A stretch of 5,404 nucleotides of DNA, taken from assembly GCA_964649095.1 (NCBI GenBank), contig CAZYPH010000141.1, forward strand, positions 1 through 5,404, in the 5' to 3' direction. Below, one piece after another: positions 1 through 5,404 of this stretch. Within the stretch, counting starts at the first letter, position 1. Each line of letters opens with the position of its first letter. Both the position numbers and the translations under genes were made by a program. Under the pieces are notes generated by a model that saw only the letters and a list, made by a program, of their open reading frames with translations, had not been told where the DNA came from and ran no database searches. This DNA is from CAZYPH01 sp964649095. Its GTDB lineage: Bacteria; Bdellovibrionota; UBA1018; UBA923.

Positions 1-637
1 CACTGAGACTGACAACAAACAATTCTAGTGCATTAGTGAAGGCGTCCGCACTTACAGAGAAAGCCTGAAATAACGCCATCGGTGTCGCCGCCGCAAAAAA
101 TAACAACAACTGAAATCTAGGCGAAGACCTCCAATAGTATAGGGACACTGCCAACAATAGTGCCGAGACCAGGCCAGCCAAAATGCGGGCCAAATACATA
201 GCACCGAAGGTGTTGAGAGAAATTAGTTTAGCGATTTGAATCGCGACTACTTGTGGAAGATAAGGCACGGGAGAGTACAACGCAGTATTTGAGAATGGCG
301 TAAAAGCATAATTCTGGCTCGAAAACTCTAAGTTTTGAGAGGCCCAACGCGTGCTCGCATGCCAACGCGCATAGAACTCTTCTCGTGTTATTTGTTTTGA
401 GGCGTCAAACGGGAGATCTGCAAACAGATGCATATCTTTGCCTAAAAATCGAGGTAGCGCGCCCCCTGCAGATTTCTCAACACGCTCTGCCACCCAACCG
501 CCATCAGAGATATGAAAAGCCCGAAAAAAATGAGCATTCTCATCAGCTACTTGGAACGGTGGGGTTACGGCGGTAAAAACTAATCCGACTACTAAATACA
601 AAAAGCAGGCTACGAAAATACGGGATTGGTTATACAT
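1..637 (-). CDS. DUF2142-family polytopic membrane protein, N-terminal 212 residues (cut by window edge)
   Basis: Reading leftward from the ATG at 635-637, the frame stays open to the window edge and gives 212 residues. A first membrane segment covers about residues 7-23. It is followed by TPPFQVADENAHFFRAF (24-40), with an Asp-Glu pair at 33-34, then a long extracytoplasmic loop, SPVPYLPQ (122-129), hydrophobic helices at about 143-167 and 177-193, and SADAFTNALE (196-205). The PPFQ.xDE.AHF.RA, YSPxPYLPQ and SADAxTNAL pieces are, from memory, hallmarks of DUF2142, a family of large membrane proteins often found in surface-polysaccharide loci and thought to resemble GT-C glycosyltransferases. 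No substrate is known from this sequence. Family members are usually 400-500 residues, so about half is missing. The Shine-Dalgarno is poor; the in-frame stop at 686-688 limits upstream starts, and a TTG at 674-676 is the only distant alternative. It is probably co-transcribed with the gene ending at 703. Confidence 0.85.
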   Translation of the reverse strand, partial: MYNQSRIFVACFLYLVVGLVFTAVTPPFQVADENAHFFRAFHISDGGWVAERVEKSAGGALPRFLGKDMHLFADLPFDASKQITREEFYARWHASTRWASQNLEFSSQNYAFTPFSNTALYSPVPYLPQVVAIQIAKLISLNTFGAMYLARILAGLVSALLLAVSLYYWRSSPRFQLLLFFAAATPMALFQAFSVSADAFTNALELFVVSLS

Positions 638-702
638 CAATATATACCATAAATTATATGTTCTATTCCTATGCAAAACTAATGACTAAACCAAACAGGC
701 GA

Positions 703-2661
703 TTATCTCACAACAACTTCTACCAACTCCGCCGAACGCCACGACGTGGGGTCGGCAAAATTTTCGGCATCCAATTCGAAGTTGATCTGCGTAGGTTTCA
801 ATTGAAAATATTTTGTTAAGAATTGCATATCAAACGCTATATAGGACTCTGACGGACGCTCGACATTGGCCTCTTTAGCCAAAATATACCAGTTATAGGC
901 ATCGCATCGCGTGCCTAATAGAAATACACGCAACCCGCTACTACTTAAACTCTGAACTAACGGAACCAACTCGACCGCAGTCTCCGCTGGGTCTTGGTGT
1001 TTAAATTTTTTTGAATAAATCAAACTGCCTAAGTCAATTTGTTTAGAACTGACGCTGTTTAAGGCATTAAAGTAGTTACATACAATAATAGCTATAGGCC
1101 ATTTCAATTCGGAATCTCGTTGTTGGCTTCGTTTTGGCTGGTTCAATAGATACTCTGGAGCTTGATATACCGGCCTTATTTTCGTTTCGATTTGGGTTTG
1201 CACTAGATACGCGTGCAATTGATTCAAAGATGTTGTGTTTTCAGCTAATCGCTCAGCTCGATAACGCAGGGGAACGATGGACCCAAATAAGTTTAACCCC
1301 ACCTGCAGGAGCAACAAGAAAACAACTATGATAGTGGGCCAAAATCTTGGCCGGCTATATTTTGCAAGCCACTCACGTAAAAGATTATATATAATAATAT
1401 ATATAGATATAAACAAAAACGATACCCCAGCCATCGAGACCGAATGGTATTTCATCCACACAGGGTAGTAACGCGCGTTAAATATCAAGATATTCGGTAG
1501 GATCGATAGCACCAAAAAGATAACATAACGCATTAGAGTACTATTGAAGGGCATCTTAAAATTTAGAAGCGTTCGAACTCTAGTTCGAAAACTAACACTC
1601 ACAAGAGCCCCAAGAATCACAAATAAATACAAAAGCGATAGAAATAAATACGCCACTTCATGCCACTTGTGAGAATAGTACAACGCCTTTTTGGTGGCAT
1701 AATTACTCACAAACTGCACACTGATGTTGTAGCTACTAAAAACCCCTTTCAGAGCTTTAATAATGCCTGGAAGATACGGCCCCGCAACCGCTTTGGCTGC
1801 CTCTTTGTCGGGGCTATTTAATGCATTGCTGAAAAAAAATGTAACGAGTTGATACCACTCACCAAAAGCACGCCAAGGCACATCATACATGATTTTCAGG
1901 ACGAGGCTCATTGTAATGAGGCAGGTCACAATACAAACAATCCCGACTATTAAAATCTCCCGGAGTACGACTCTATATGAAACGCTGCGGCCACCTAGTG
2001 CCAAAAAAAGCACGGCCGGCGTTAACAGAATATACTCAGCGTGAGAAAGCACCATAAGACTTAGGGGTAAAGATAGCTGGAATAAATCACCGTAGGATTG
2101 ACACGGTCGTTTCCTGTAGCGCCCCGTCGATAGCGTCTTAAGCTGATCGCTTCTGTTCGCATTTAGCTTCGCCCCCTGATAACAGGCCATTAAAAAAAAC
2201 AATGTAGGCGCCGCAAACAACTCTCCATTCACAAAATGCCAAACGGACAAGCCCGACACAAAAAATGCCGGCAACACGACATATGATACCCACTGGATCC
2301 TATCTTTCGACACTGGCAGCCGTAGTAATGCCGTCACTAATGCAGAAAAATAATAAGCTGCAGACACCGTACAGATTATATTAATAAATCTTAATATATT
2401 TAGTGCCGAAAACTGAACCCCCACCTGACCTGTAATAAGATATAGAAAACGCGCCACGGGTAGCTGTAGAAAGTGCGACAGATCACCGTACATATCACCG
2501 TTTCGATACAAGTCACCCTCGCGACCATAAGTAACAATTTCAATCCAGTTGTTGACGTCAATCGAAATAGCGTCATGGCACGATAACAGCAGCATGCTTG
2601 AACAGAGTAATACGCCAAATAGAACTGGCCAAAAGCGCTCGCCAGAATCGCTCCGTGTCAT
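703..2661 (-). CDS. Polytopic membrane protein, GT-C glycosyltransferase-like layout, 652 aa
   Basis: Starts at the ATG 2659-2661, with GAGG (2672-2675) ten bases upstream, and ends with TAA. Hydrophobic helices are visible at about residues 10-28, 83-110, 122-160 (probably two), 193-222, 233-257, 336-358, 378-395, 409-428 and 442-462. Residues 463-652 are soluble and look alpha/beta (strands such as IAIIVC at 523-528 and LRVFLLGTR at 577-585). The first loop after helix 1 carries acidic residues (D30, D35, E41), where GT-C enzymes place a catalytic Asp. These enzymes transfer sugars from polyprenyl-phosphate donors on the outer face of the inner membrane. That layout, and the DUF2142 gene 65 nt downstream on the same strand, suggest envelope glycan work. 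This is inference: I recognise no diagnostic family motif, so a plain hypothetical membrane protein is the safe label. That it is a real gene is supported by its length, RBS and dedicated promoter region. Confidence 0.85.
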   Translation of the reverse strand: MTRSDSGERFWPVLFGVLLCSSMLLLSCHDAISIDVNNWIEIVTYGREGDLYRNGDMYGDLSHFLQLPVARFLYLITGQVGVQFSALNILRFINIICTVSAAYYFSALVTALLRLPVSKDRIQWVSYVVLPAFFVSGLSVWHFVNGELFAAPTLFFLMACYQGAKLNANRSDQLKTLSTGRYRKRPCQSYGDLFQLSLPLSLMVLSHAEYILLTPAVLFLALGGRSVSYRVVLREILIVGIVCIVTCLITMSLVLKIMYDVPWRAFGEWYQLVTFFFSNALNSPDKEAAKAVAGPYLPGIIKALKGVFSSYNISVQFVSNYATKKALYYSHKWHEVAYLFLSLLYLFVILGALVSVSFRTRVRTLLNFKMPFNSTLMRYVIFLVLSILPNILIFNARYYPVWMKYHSVSMAGVSFLFISIYIIIYNLLREWLAKYSRPRFWPTIIVVFLLLLQVGLNLFGSIVPLRYRAERLAENTTSLNQLHAYLVQTQIETKIRPVYQAPEYLLNQPKRSQQRDSELKWPIAIIVCNYFNALNSVSSKQIDLGSLIYSKKFKHQDPAETAVELVPLVQSLSSSGLRVFLLGTRCDAYNWYILAKEANVERPSESYIAFDMQFLTKYFQLKPTQINFELDAENFADPTSWRSAELVEVVVR

Positions 2662-2671
2662 CTTTCAGTAT

Positions 2672-2675
2672 CCTC
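2672..2675 (-). promoter_or_regulatory. Ribosome binding site of the 652-aa membrane protein
   Basis: GAGG on the minus strand lies 10 bases before the ATG at 2661. The spacing is slightly long but usable, and it supports this start. Confidence 0.5.
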
Positions 2676-2713
2676 GACTTTAGATTTTTATGCATGTTGA
2701 CCTGCGGAAATTA

Positions 2714-2742
2714 ATTTAACAACCGGTTGTTTTCGGTGTCTA
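2714..2742 (-). promoter_or_regulatory. Candidate leftward sigma70-like promoter
   Basis: On the minus strand, TAGACA (2737-2742, 5/6 match to TTGACA) is separated by exactly 17 bases from TTAAAT (2714-2719, 4/6 match to TATAAT). Transcription would begin near 2707, giving a leader of about 45 nt before the ATG at 2661. It would serve the 652-aa membrane protein and probably the DUF2142 gene behind it. The call rests on consensus match and position only. Confidence 0.4.
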
Positions 2743-2744
2743 AT
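2716..2744 (+). promoter_or_regulatory. Candidate rightward sigma70-like promoter
   Basis: TTAACA (2716-2721, 5/6 match) and TCTAAT (2739-2744, 5/6 match) are 17 bases apart. The predicted start near 2751 lies just before the Shine-Dalgarno at 2756-2761, a compact and plausible arrangement for the SDR operon. It overlaps the leftward promoter almost base for base, so each -35 lies on the other's -10. RNA polymerase could not occupy both at once. Confidence 0.5.
2718..2731. promoter_or_regulatory. Perfect 14-bp palindrome, candidate operator
   Basis: AACAACCGGTTGTT reads the same on both strands, with its centre between 2724 and 2725. It covers part of the rightward -35 and leftward -10 and runs into both spacers, a classic site for a dimeric repressor such as a TetR-type protein. 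No regulator gene is present in the window and I do not recognise the site as that of a known family. Confidence 0.5.
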
Positions 2745-2755
2745 TTTTAAAACAC

Positions 2756-2761
2756 GAGAGG
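2756..2761 (+). promoter_or_regulatory. Ribosome binding site of the SDR gene
   Basis: GAGAGG ends six bases before the ATG at 2768. The good match and spacing fix the start of the 488-aa protein. Confidence 0.7.
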
Positions 2762-2767
2762 CGCTCT

Positions 2768-4234
2768 ATGACTGTTGATGACCTACGAAAACCATCTGTT
2801 CCGATTGTCATTGCAGGGGCGACCGGCTTTATCGGGCAAGAATTGATTCGTTCGCTTTCAGGGCACTATACCATCCACGCGCTGACGCGGCACGTGACGA
2901 CAAAACACACAACAAAAGATTTTCAGCACGATCTTGTGTGGATCAAAGCTGATTTTTTTTCGGTAGACTCTCTCGCTCAGGCGTTAAAAGGCGCCCACAC
3001 AGCGATCTATCTTATACACTCAATGATGCCAACGGCTCGACTTGACCAGAGTAGCTTTGAAAACTCAGACTTATGGTTAGCCGATTCCTTTGCGCGCGCT
3101 GCGCGGCAAGCAGGTATTAAACGAATTATATATTTAGGCGGTCTTCTGCCTGATGTTGCAGAGTCTCAGCTCTCGATGCACCTACGCAGCCGCAAAGAGG
3201 TAGAGGATGTCTTAGGCTCGTCCGGCATTCCGGTAATTACATTGCGCGCAGGCCTTGTTTTGGGCGCAAACGGCTCGTCTTTTCAAATGCTCTATTTGTT
3301 GGTGAAGCGCCTGCGCTGGATGTTATGCCCGCGTTGGGCTCACACGTCGATGCAACCCATTTCGGTGGAGGATATTGTGGAGCTTATTAAATTTTGCATC
3401 GAAAACAATGCTATCCAATCTGGGGCTTACGATGTCGGCGGCCCCGACATTGTCACCTATCGCGCACTCATGTTGAAGTGCGCCGAACTACTGGGATTAA
3501 AACGTACGTTAGTACGAGCACCGTTATTTTCACCGGGGCTCTCCACACTTTGGGTCTGCTTAATAACCGGAGCCAGTAGAAACCTCGTGGCGCCCCTAGT
3601 GCGCAGCATGACGCATTCCATGGTTGTTCGTCGCAATCAGCTATTGGAACTTTTTGGGAAACCATTACAAACTATTGATCAGGCACTTCGCACGTGCCTG
3701 AAAAAGGCCACGCCACAACTGAGGGCGGCTACTAGAGAGCGGCGACAGGCAAGGCATCAAGAACACGATGTCCGATCCATTCAACGATTACATATTCCCA
3801 GCGGGGCCACAGCGGACCAACTGGCCAATGCGTACTTTAGTTGGACCTCTTCAAAAATGCGGCCATGGATTCAGGTGAAGAGACCAAATGCTGACGAGGT
3901 GCAATTTTGCTTTCAACTATTTTCATTGAATATTGATCTCATCAAATTACATCGAAATGAAATCAACCCACACTCTACAAGTCTTGCATCGTTTAACATC
4001 GTCGGCGGGGCGCTCGTGCGATCAACTAAGAATATTTATGGAACGTTTGAATTCAGAACATCGCTCGAACCATCGTATGGCTTAGTAGGCTTGCATGGCT
4101 TCCACCCCAGTTTACCGTGGGGCCTTTATAAGTTCTCGCAAGCTATTGTGCACAAAATTATTATGAATTTGTTTTCGAAGTGGCTCGCGCAACAACAAAA
4201 TCTCTCCAAGGCACCAACAGGGATTTCGTCATGA
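2768..4234 (+). CDS. NAD(P)-binding atypical SDR, YbjT-like, with DUF2867-type C-terminal domain, 488 aa
   Basis: An N-terminal Rossmann domain is clear: strand PIVIAG, then the dinucleotide loop GATGFIG (17-23), TRH (40-42) after the second strand where NADP-preferring members often carry Arg, YLIHSM (81-86), YLGG (122-125), HLRSRKEVEDVL (138-149), ITLRAGLVLG (157-166), PISVEDIV (197-204) and YDVGGPD (221-227). HLRSRKE stands where classical SDRs have YxxxK, so this is an atypical SDR of the NmrA/YbjT kind and its catalytic chemistry is unknown. Residues about 340-476 form a second domain; its end (FHPSLPWGLYKFSQAIVHKII, about 446-466) resembles the tail of E. coli YbjT (HPHG-x-PG-L-F/Y-W-L-L), normally assigned to DUF2867. 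Length is close to YbjT (about 476). Residues 320-332 are a charged Arg/His-rich linker. The stop overlaps the next start by ATGA, so both genes are probably translated together. The substrate cannot be told from the sequence. Confidence 0.88.
   Translation: MTVDDLRKPSVPIVIAGATGFIGQELIRSLSGHYTIHALTRHVTTKHTTKDFQHDLVWIKADFFSVDSLAQALKGAHTAIYLIHSMMPTARLDQSSFENSDLWLADSFARAARQAGIKRIIYLGGLLPDVAESQLSMHLRSRKEVEDVLGSSGIPVITLRAGLVLGANGSSFQMLYLLVKRLRWMLCPRWAHTSMQPISVEDIVELIKFCIENNAIQSGAYDVGGPDIVTYRALMLKCAELLGLKRTLVRAPLFSPGLSTLWVCLITGASRNLVAPLVRSMTHSMVVRRNQLLELFGKPLQTIDQALRTCLKKATPQLRAATRERRQARHQEHDVRSIQRLHIPSGATADQLANAYFSWTSSKMRPWIQVKRPNADEVQFCFQLFSLNIDLIKLHRNEINPHSTSLASFNIVGGALVRSTKNIYGTFEFRTSLEPSYGLVGLHGFHPSLPWGLYKFSQAIVHKIIMNLFSKWLAQQQNLSKAPTGISS
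4219..4223 (+). promoter_or_regulatory. Ribosome binding site inside the end of the SDR gene
   Basis: AGGGA lies seven bases before the ATG at 4231. It is the reason for choosing that start over the longer GTG start at 4180, which would add 17 residues and a 55-base overlap with the SDR gene. Confidence 0.65.
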
Positions 4235-4989
4235 GCACTTTAAAACTATTAAAAGCGCTGATAGAGAAGGCCGACTTCAAAGCCCTTTCACAATTTGCTT
4301 CGACGCGTTTTTTTTTGGTAGTTCCGTTGGGAGCATGCTTTAAAATTGTATCCCGCGTGTTCGTTCAGGCAAATAAGCGCAAGGCCTGTACCGAGGTCCG
4401 CGCCGCGATTCAAAACACACTCGCCCCACTTGGAGTTATCGTGCCTGAGGCTCCAAACCAGTCGCACTCTCGACACCCACTCAATGAAGCATCGGCTAAA
4501 ATAGTTCTAAAAGTGTATTTTCAACAAATCCTCTATGCTCCGAAGTGGATGTTAGATTTTCGTCGAGAGTGCTGGCATTTTGCCGATCAGGCACAGCAGG
4601 CAGAATGGTACCCCAATAATTTCTACCATGAACCCACCACAGCTTTTCAGAATGCCGTTATTGGACTTTACGGTGGATTTTATAGCAACGATGACAATGC
4701 CTTTCGTTCAAGCCTAGAAACGCTGGGGCTATCCGCTGCTGAAACTGAAATACGCGCTCATTTTGGTGCGAATCAACAAACCGCCGTGCGCTTCTCGGTG
4801 GCAGAATTACAACGATCGTTTGCAAATATTTTTCAAGCTTGTGAAAAGTATAAGGCGTCTATCCATCCGGAGTTTGTGATTTTGGGTGTGATGCTTGTCT
4901 CGCTTTACGATACTTTAGAGCAAACGCAGTGTGCGATTGATGTGCGTGGTTTATGGGAATCATTATTAAAAAATAATAATGGCACCTAA
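4231..4989 (+). CDS. Uncharacterised helical protein, 252 aa, coupled to the SDR gene
   Basis: I do not recognise a named family. The ATG at 4231 shares ATGA with the stop of the SDR gene and has its own Shine-Dalgarno, so translational coupling is likely and a joint function with the SDR is a fair inference. Residues 25-44 (from TRFFLVVPLG onward) are hydrophobic and could dip into or cross the membrane; there is no cleavable signal peptide. The rest appears mainly helical: IVLKVYFQQILYAPKWMLDF (91-110), then YPNNFYHEP (127-135), AVIGLYGGFYSNDD (141-154), ETLGL (163-167), RFSVAELQRSF (187-197) and IHPEFVILGVMLVSLYDTLE (211-230). The last 110 residues loosely recall the helical tail of AarF/UbiB-type (ABC1) proteins, where a similar proline-containing helix follows the kinase core, but no kinase motifs are present, so this is only a hint. 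A run of nine T (4308-4316) sits in codons 26-29. Confidence 0.8.
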   Translation: MSTLKLLKALIEKADFKALSQFASTRFFLVVPLGACFKIVSRVFVQANKRKACTEVRAAIQNTLAPLGVIVPEAPNQSHSRHPLNEASAKIVLKVYFQQILYAPKWMLDFRRECWHFADQAQQAEWYPNNFYHEPTTAFQNAVIGLYGGFYSNDDNAFRSSLETLGLSAAETEIRAHFGANQQTAVRFSVAELQRSFANIFQACEKYKASIHPEFVILGVMLVSLYDTLEQTQCAIDVRGLWESLLKNNNGT

Positions 4990-5045
4990 ATGTAATATAA
5001 AATAATATATATATATTTTAACTTATTGGTAGTAACGAGCTTAGA

Positions 5046-5062
5046 CTCAACTGATAGTTGAG
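5046..5062. terminator. Small hairpin after the SDR operon, possible weak terminator
   Basis: CTCAAC (5046-5051) and GTTGAG (5057-5062) form a perfect 6-bp stem with a 5-base loop, 57 bases after the stop at 4989. Only a broken T-rich stretch follows (ACACTTATTT), so efficiency as an intrinsic terminator is doubtful. Confidence 0.3.
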
Positions 5063-5074
5063 ATACACTTATTT

Positions 5075-5092
5075 AGCTTTCGAGCGGAAGCT
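5075..5092. terminator. Second hairpin in the same gap, function unsure
   Basis: AGCTTTC (5075-5081) pairs with GGAAGCT (5086-5092), seven pairs including one G-T, around a GAGC loop. No T-run follows on either strand. It could back up the preceding hairpin, protect the 3' end of the SDR transcript, or belong to the leader of the next gene. Confidence 0.25.
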
Positions 5093-5227
5093 CAGACCTA
5101 CAAAAGTCTTTTAAAAGAAGCGGACATTTCTAGAGTAGGCGTAGCTAATTGACGCAGAGCAAGAGATGCAATCGTAAAAACAGGGTAATGCTGGTAAATT
5201 TAAAAAACGATAATAGACTTATTACCA

Positions 5228-5404
5228 ATGAAGCTCGCCGATAAACAAATCATGCTCATTGACGATGACGAAGTGCTGCGAACTCTCCTAACTCGCACAT
5301 TGAATGTTGCAGGTTGTATCGTTCATTCCTGTAACAGTATCAGAGAAGCTTTAGAGCACCTCAAAACCAATGCACCTGATCTGATTATTCTTGATTTAAA
5401 GATG
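5228..5404 (+). CDS. Response regulator, receiver domain N-terminal 59 residues (cut by window edge)
   Basis: The frame from ATG 5228 is open to the window edge. MKLADKQIMLIDDDEVLRTL gives the first strand and the acidic pocket (D12, D13, with D14 and E15). Next come the first helix, the second strand GCIVHSC (29-35), the second helix around IREALEHLKT, and the third strand DLIILDLKM (51-59), with the expected phosphoacceptor at D56. These are the marks of a CheY-like receiver that is phosphorylated by a partner histidine kinase. The conserved Thr/Ser and Lys of the later strands and any output domain lie outside the window, so it cannot be said whether it is a transcription factor, an enzyme or a lone receiver. 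No Shine-Dalgarno precedes the ATG; Met9 is an alternative start but would remove part of the first strand. The 238-base gap suggests its own transcription unit. Confidence 0.9.
   Translation, partial: MKLADKQIMLIDDDEVLRTLLTRTLNVAGCIVHSCNSIREALEHLKTNAPDLIILDLKM

Noticed and set aside
385..576. Plus-strand open frame of 63 codons
   Set aside because: It lies antisense to the DUF2142 frame, which has recognisable motifs here. The translated product looks random.
653..658. Perfect TATAAT on the minus strand just before the DUF2142 start
   Set aside because: No -35 match at 16-18 bases, in an AT-rich spacer where such hexamers arise by chance. An internal promoter remains possible but unsupported.
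1385..1412. AT dinucleotide-rich tract
   Set aside because: It lies inside the membrane protein frame and encodes Ile/Tyr-rich helix residues, so it is explained by coding content.
1134..1468. Two overlapping plus-strand open frames
   Set aside because: Both are antisense shadows of the 652-aa membrane protein, with no Shine-Dalgarno and no recognisable content.
2578..2587. Lipoprotein-like LLSC (residues 25-28) at the end of the first hydrophobic segment of the 652-aa protein
   Set aside because: It meets a loose lipobox pattern, but the protein continues with many membrane helices, so the segment is better read as a normal first helix.
2697..2702. TTGACC as a rightward -35 box
   Set aside because: No acceptable -10 box lies 16-18 bases downstream (CAACCG there). 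The TTAACA/TCTAAT pair fits better.
4180..4230. Longer GTG start for the 252-aa protein
   Set aside because: It has no good Shine-Dalgarno and would overlap the SDR gene by 55 bases. The ATG at 4231 has AGGGA at the right distance and the common ATGA coupling.
4999..5019. AAAATA...TATTTT inverted repeat just after the 252-aa gene as an intrinsic terminator
   Set aside because: The stem is A-T only, six pairs with a nine-base loop, and has no G-C pairs, so it would be too weak to terminate transcription by itself.

Overview
This window looks like chromosomal DNA of a moderate-GC Gram-negative bacterium, most likely a gammaproteobacterium. The best support is a full-length relative of the YbjT-type reductases and ordinary SD/sigma70-like signals; placement below class is not possible from the sequence alone. 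It holds five protein genes, two of them cut by the window edges, and no RNA gene, insertion sequence or CRISPR array that I can see.

Left half (1-2661, minus strand): two multi-pass membrane proteins in tandem, 65 nt apart, probably one transcript. The first-transcribed (703-2661) is a 652-residue polytopic protein with a GT-C glycosyltransferase-like layout and a soluble C-terminal domain; its family is not certain. The second (1-637, cut at the left edge) has the signature N-terminal region of the DUF2142 family. Both fit roles in envelope or surface glycan assembly with lipid-linked sugars, but no substrate can be read from the sequence.

Centre (2662-2767): a 106-bp divergent promoter region. 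A perfect 14-bp palindrome (2718-2731) lies where a rightward and a leftward sigma70-like promoter overlap almost completely. One regulator bound there could switch both directions.

Right half, plus strand: 2768-4234 encodes a 488-residue NAD(P)-binding atypical SDR with a C-terminal domain like that of YbjT (DUF2867-type). It is joined by an ATGA stop/start overlap to an unrecognised 252-residue helical protein (4231-4989), so the two are probably made together and may act together. A 238-bp AT-rich gap with several small hairpins follows. The start of a response-regulator receiver protein (from 5228) runs off the right edge.

The most noteworthy points are the shared divergent operator/promoter and the tightly coupled SDR plus unknown-protein pair. 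Nothing here proves a new system.
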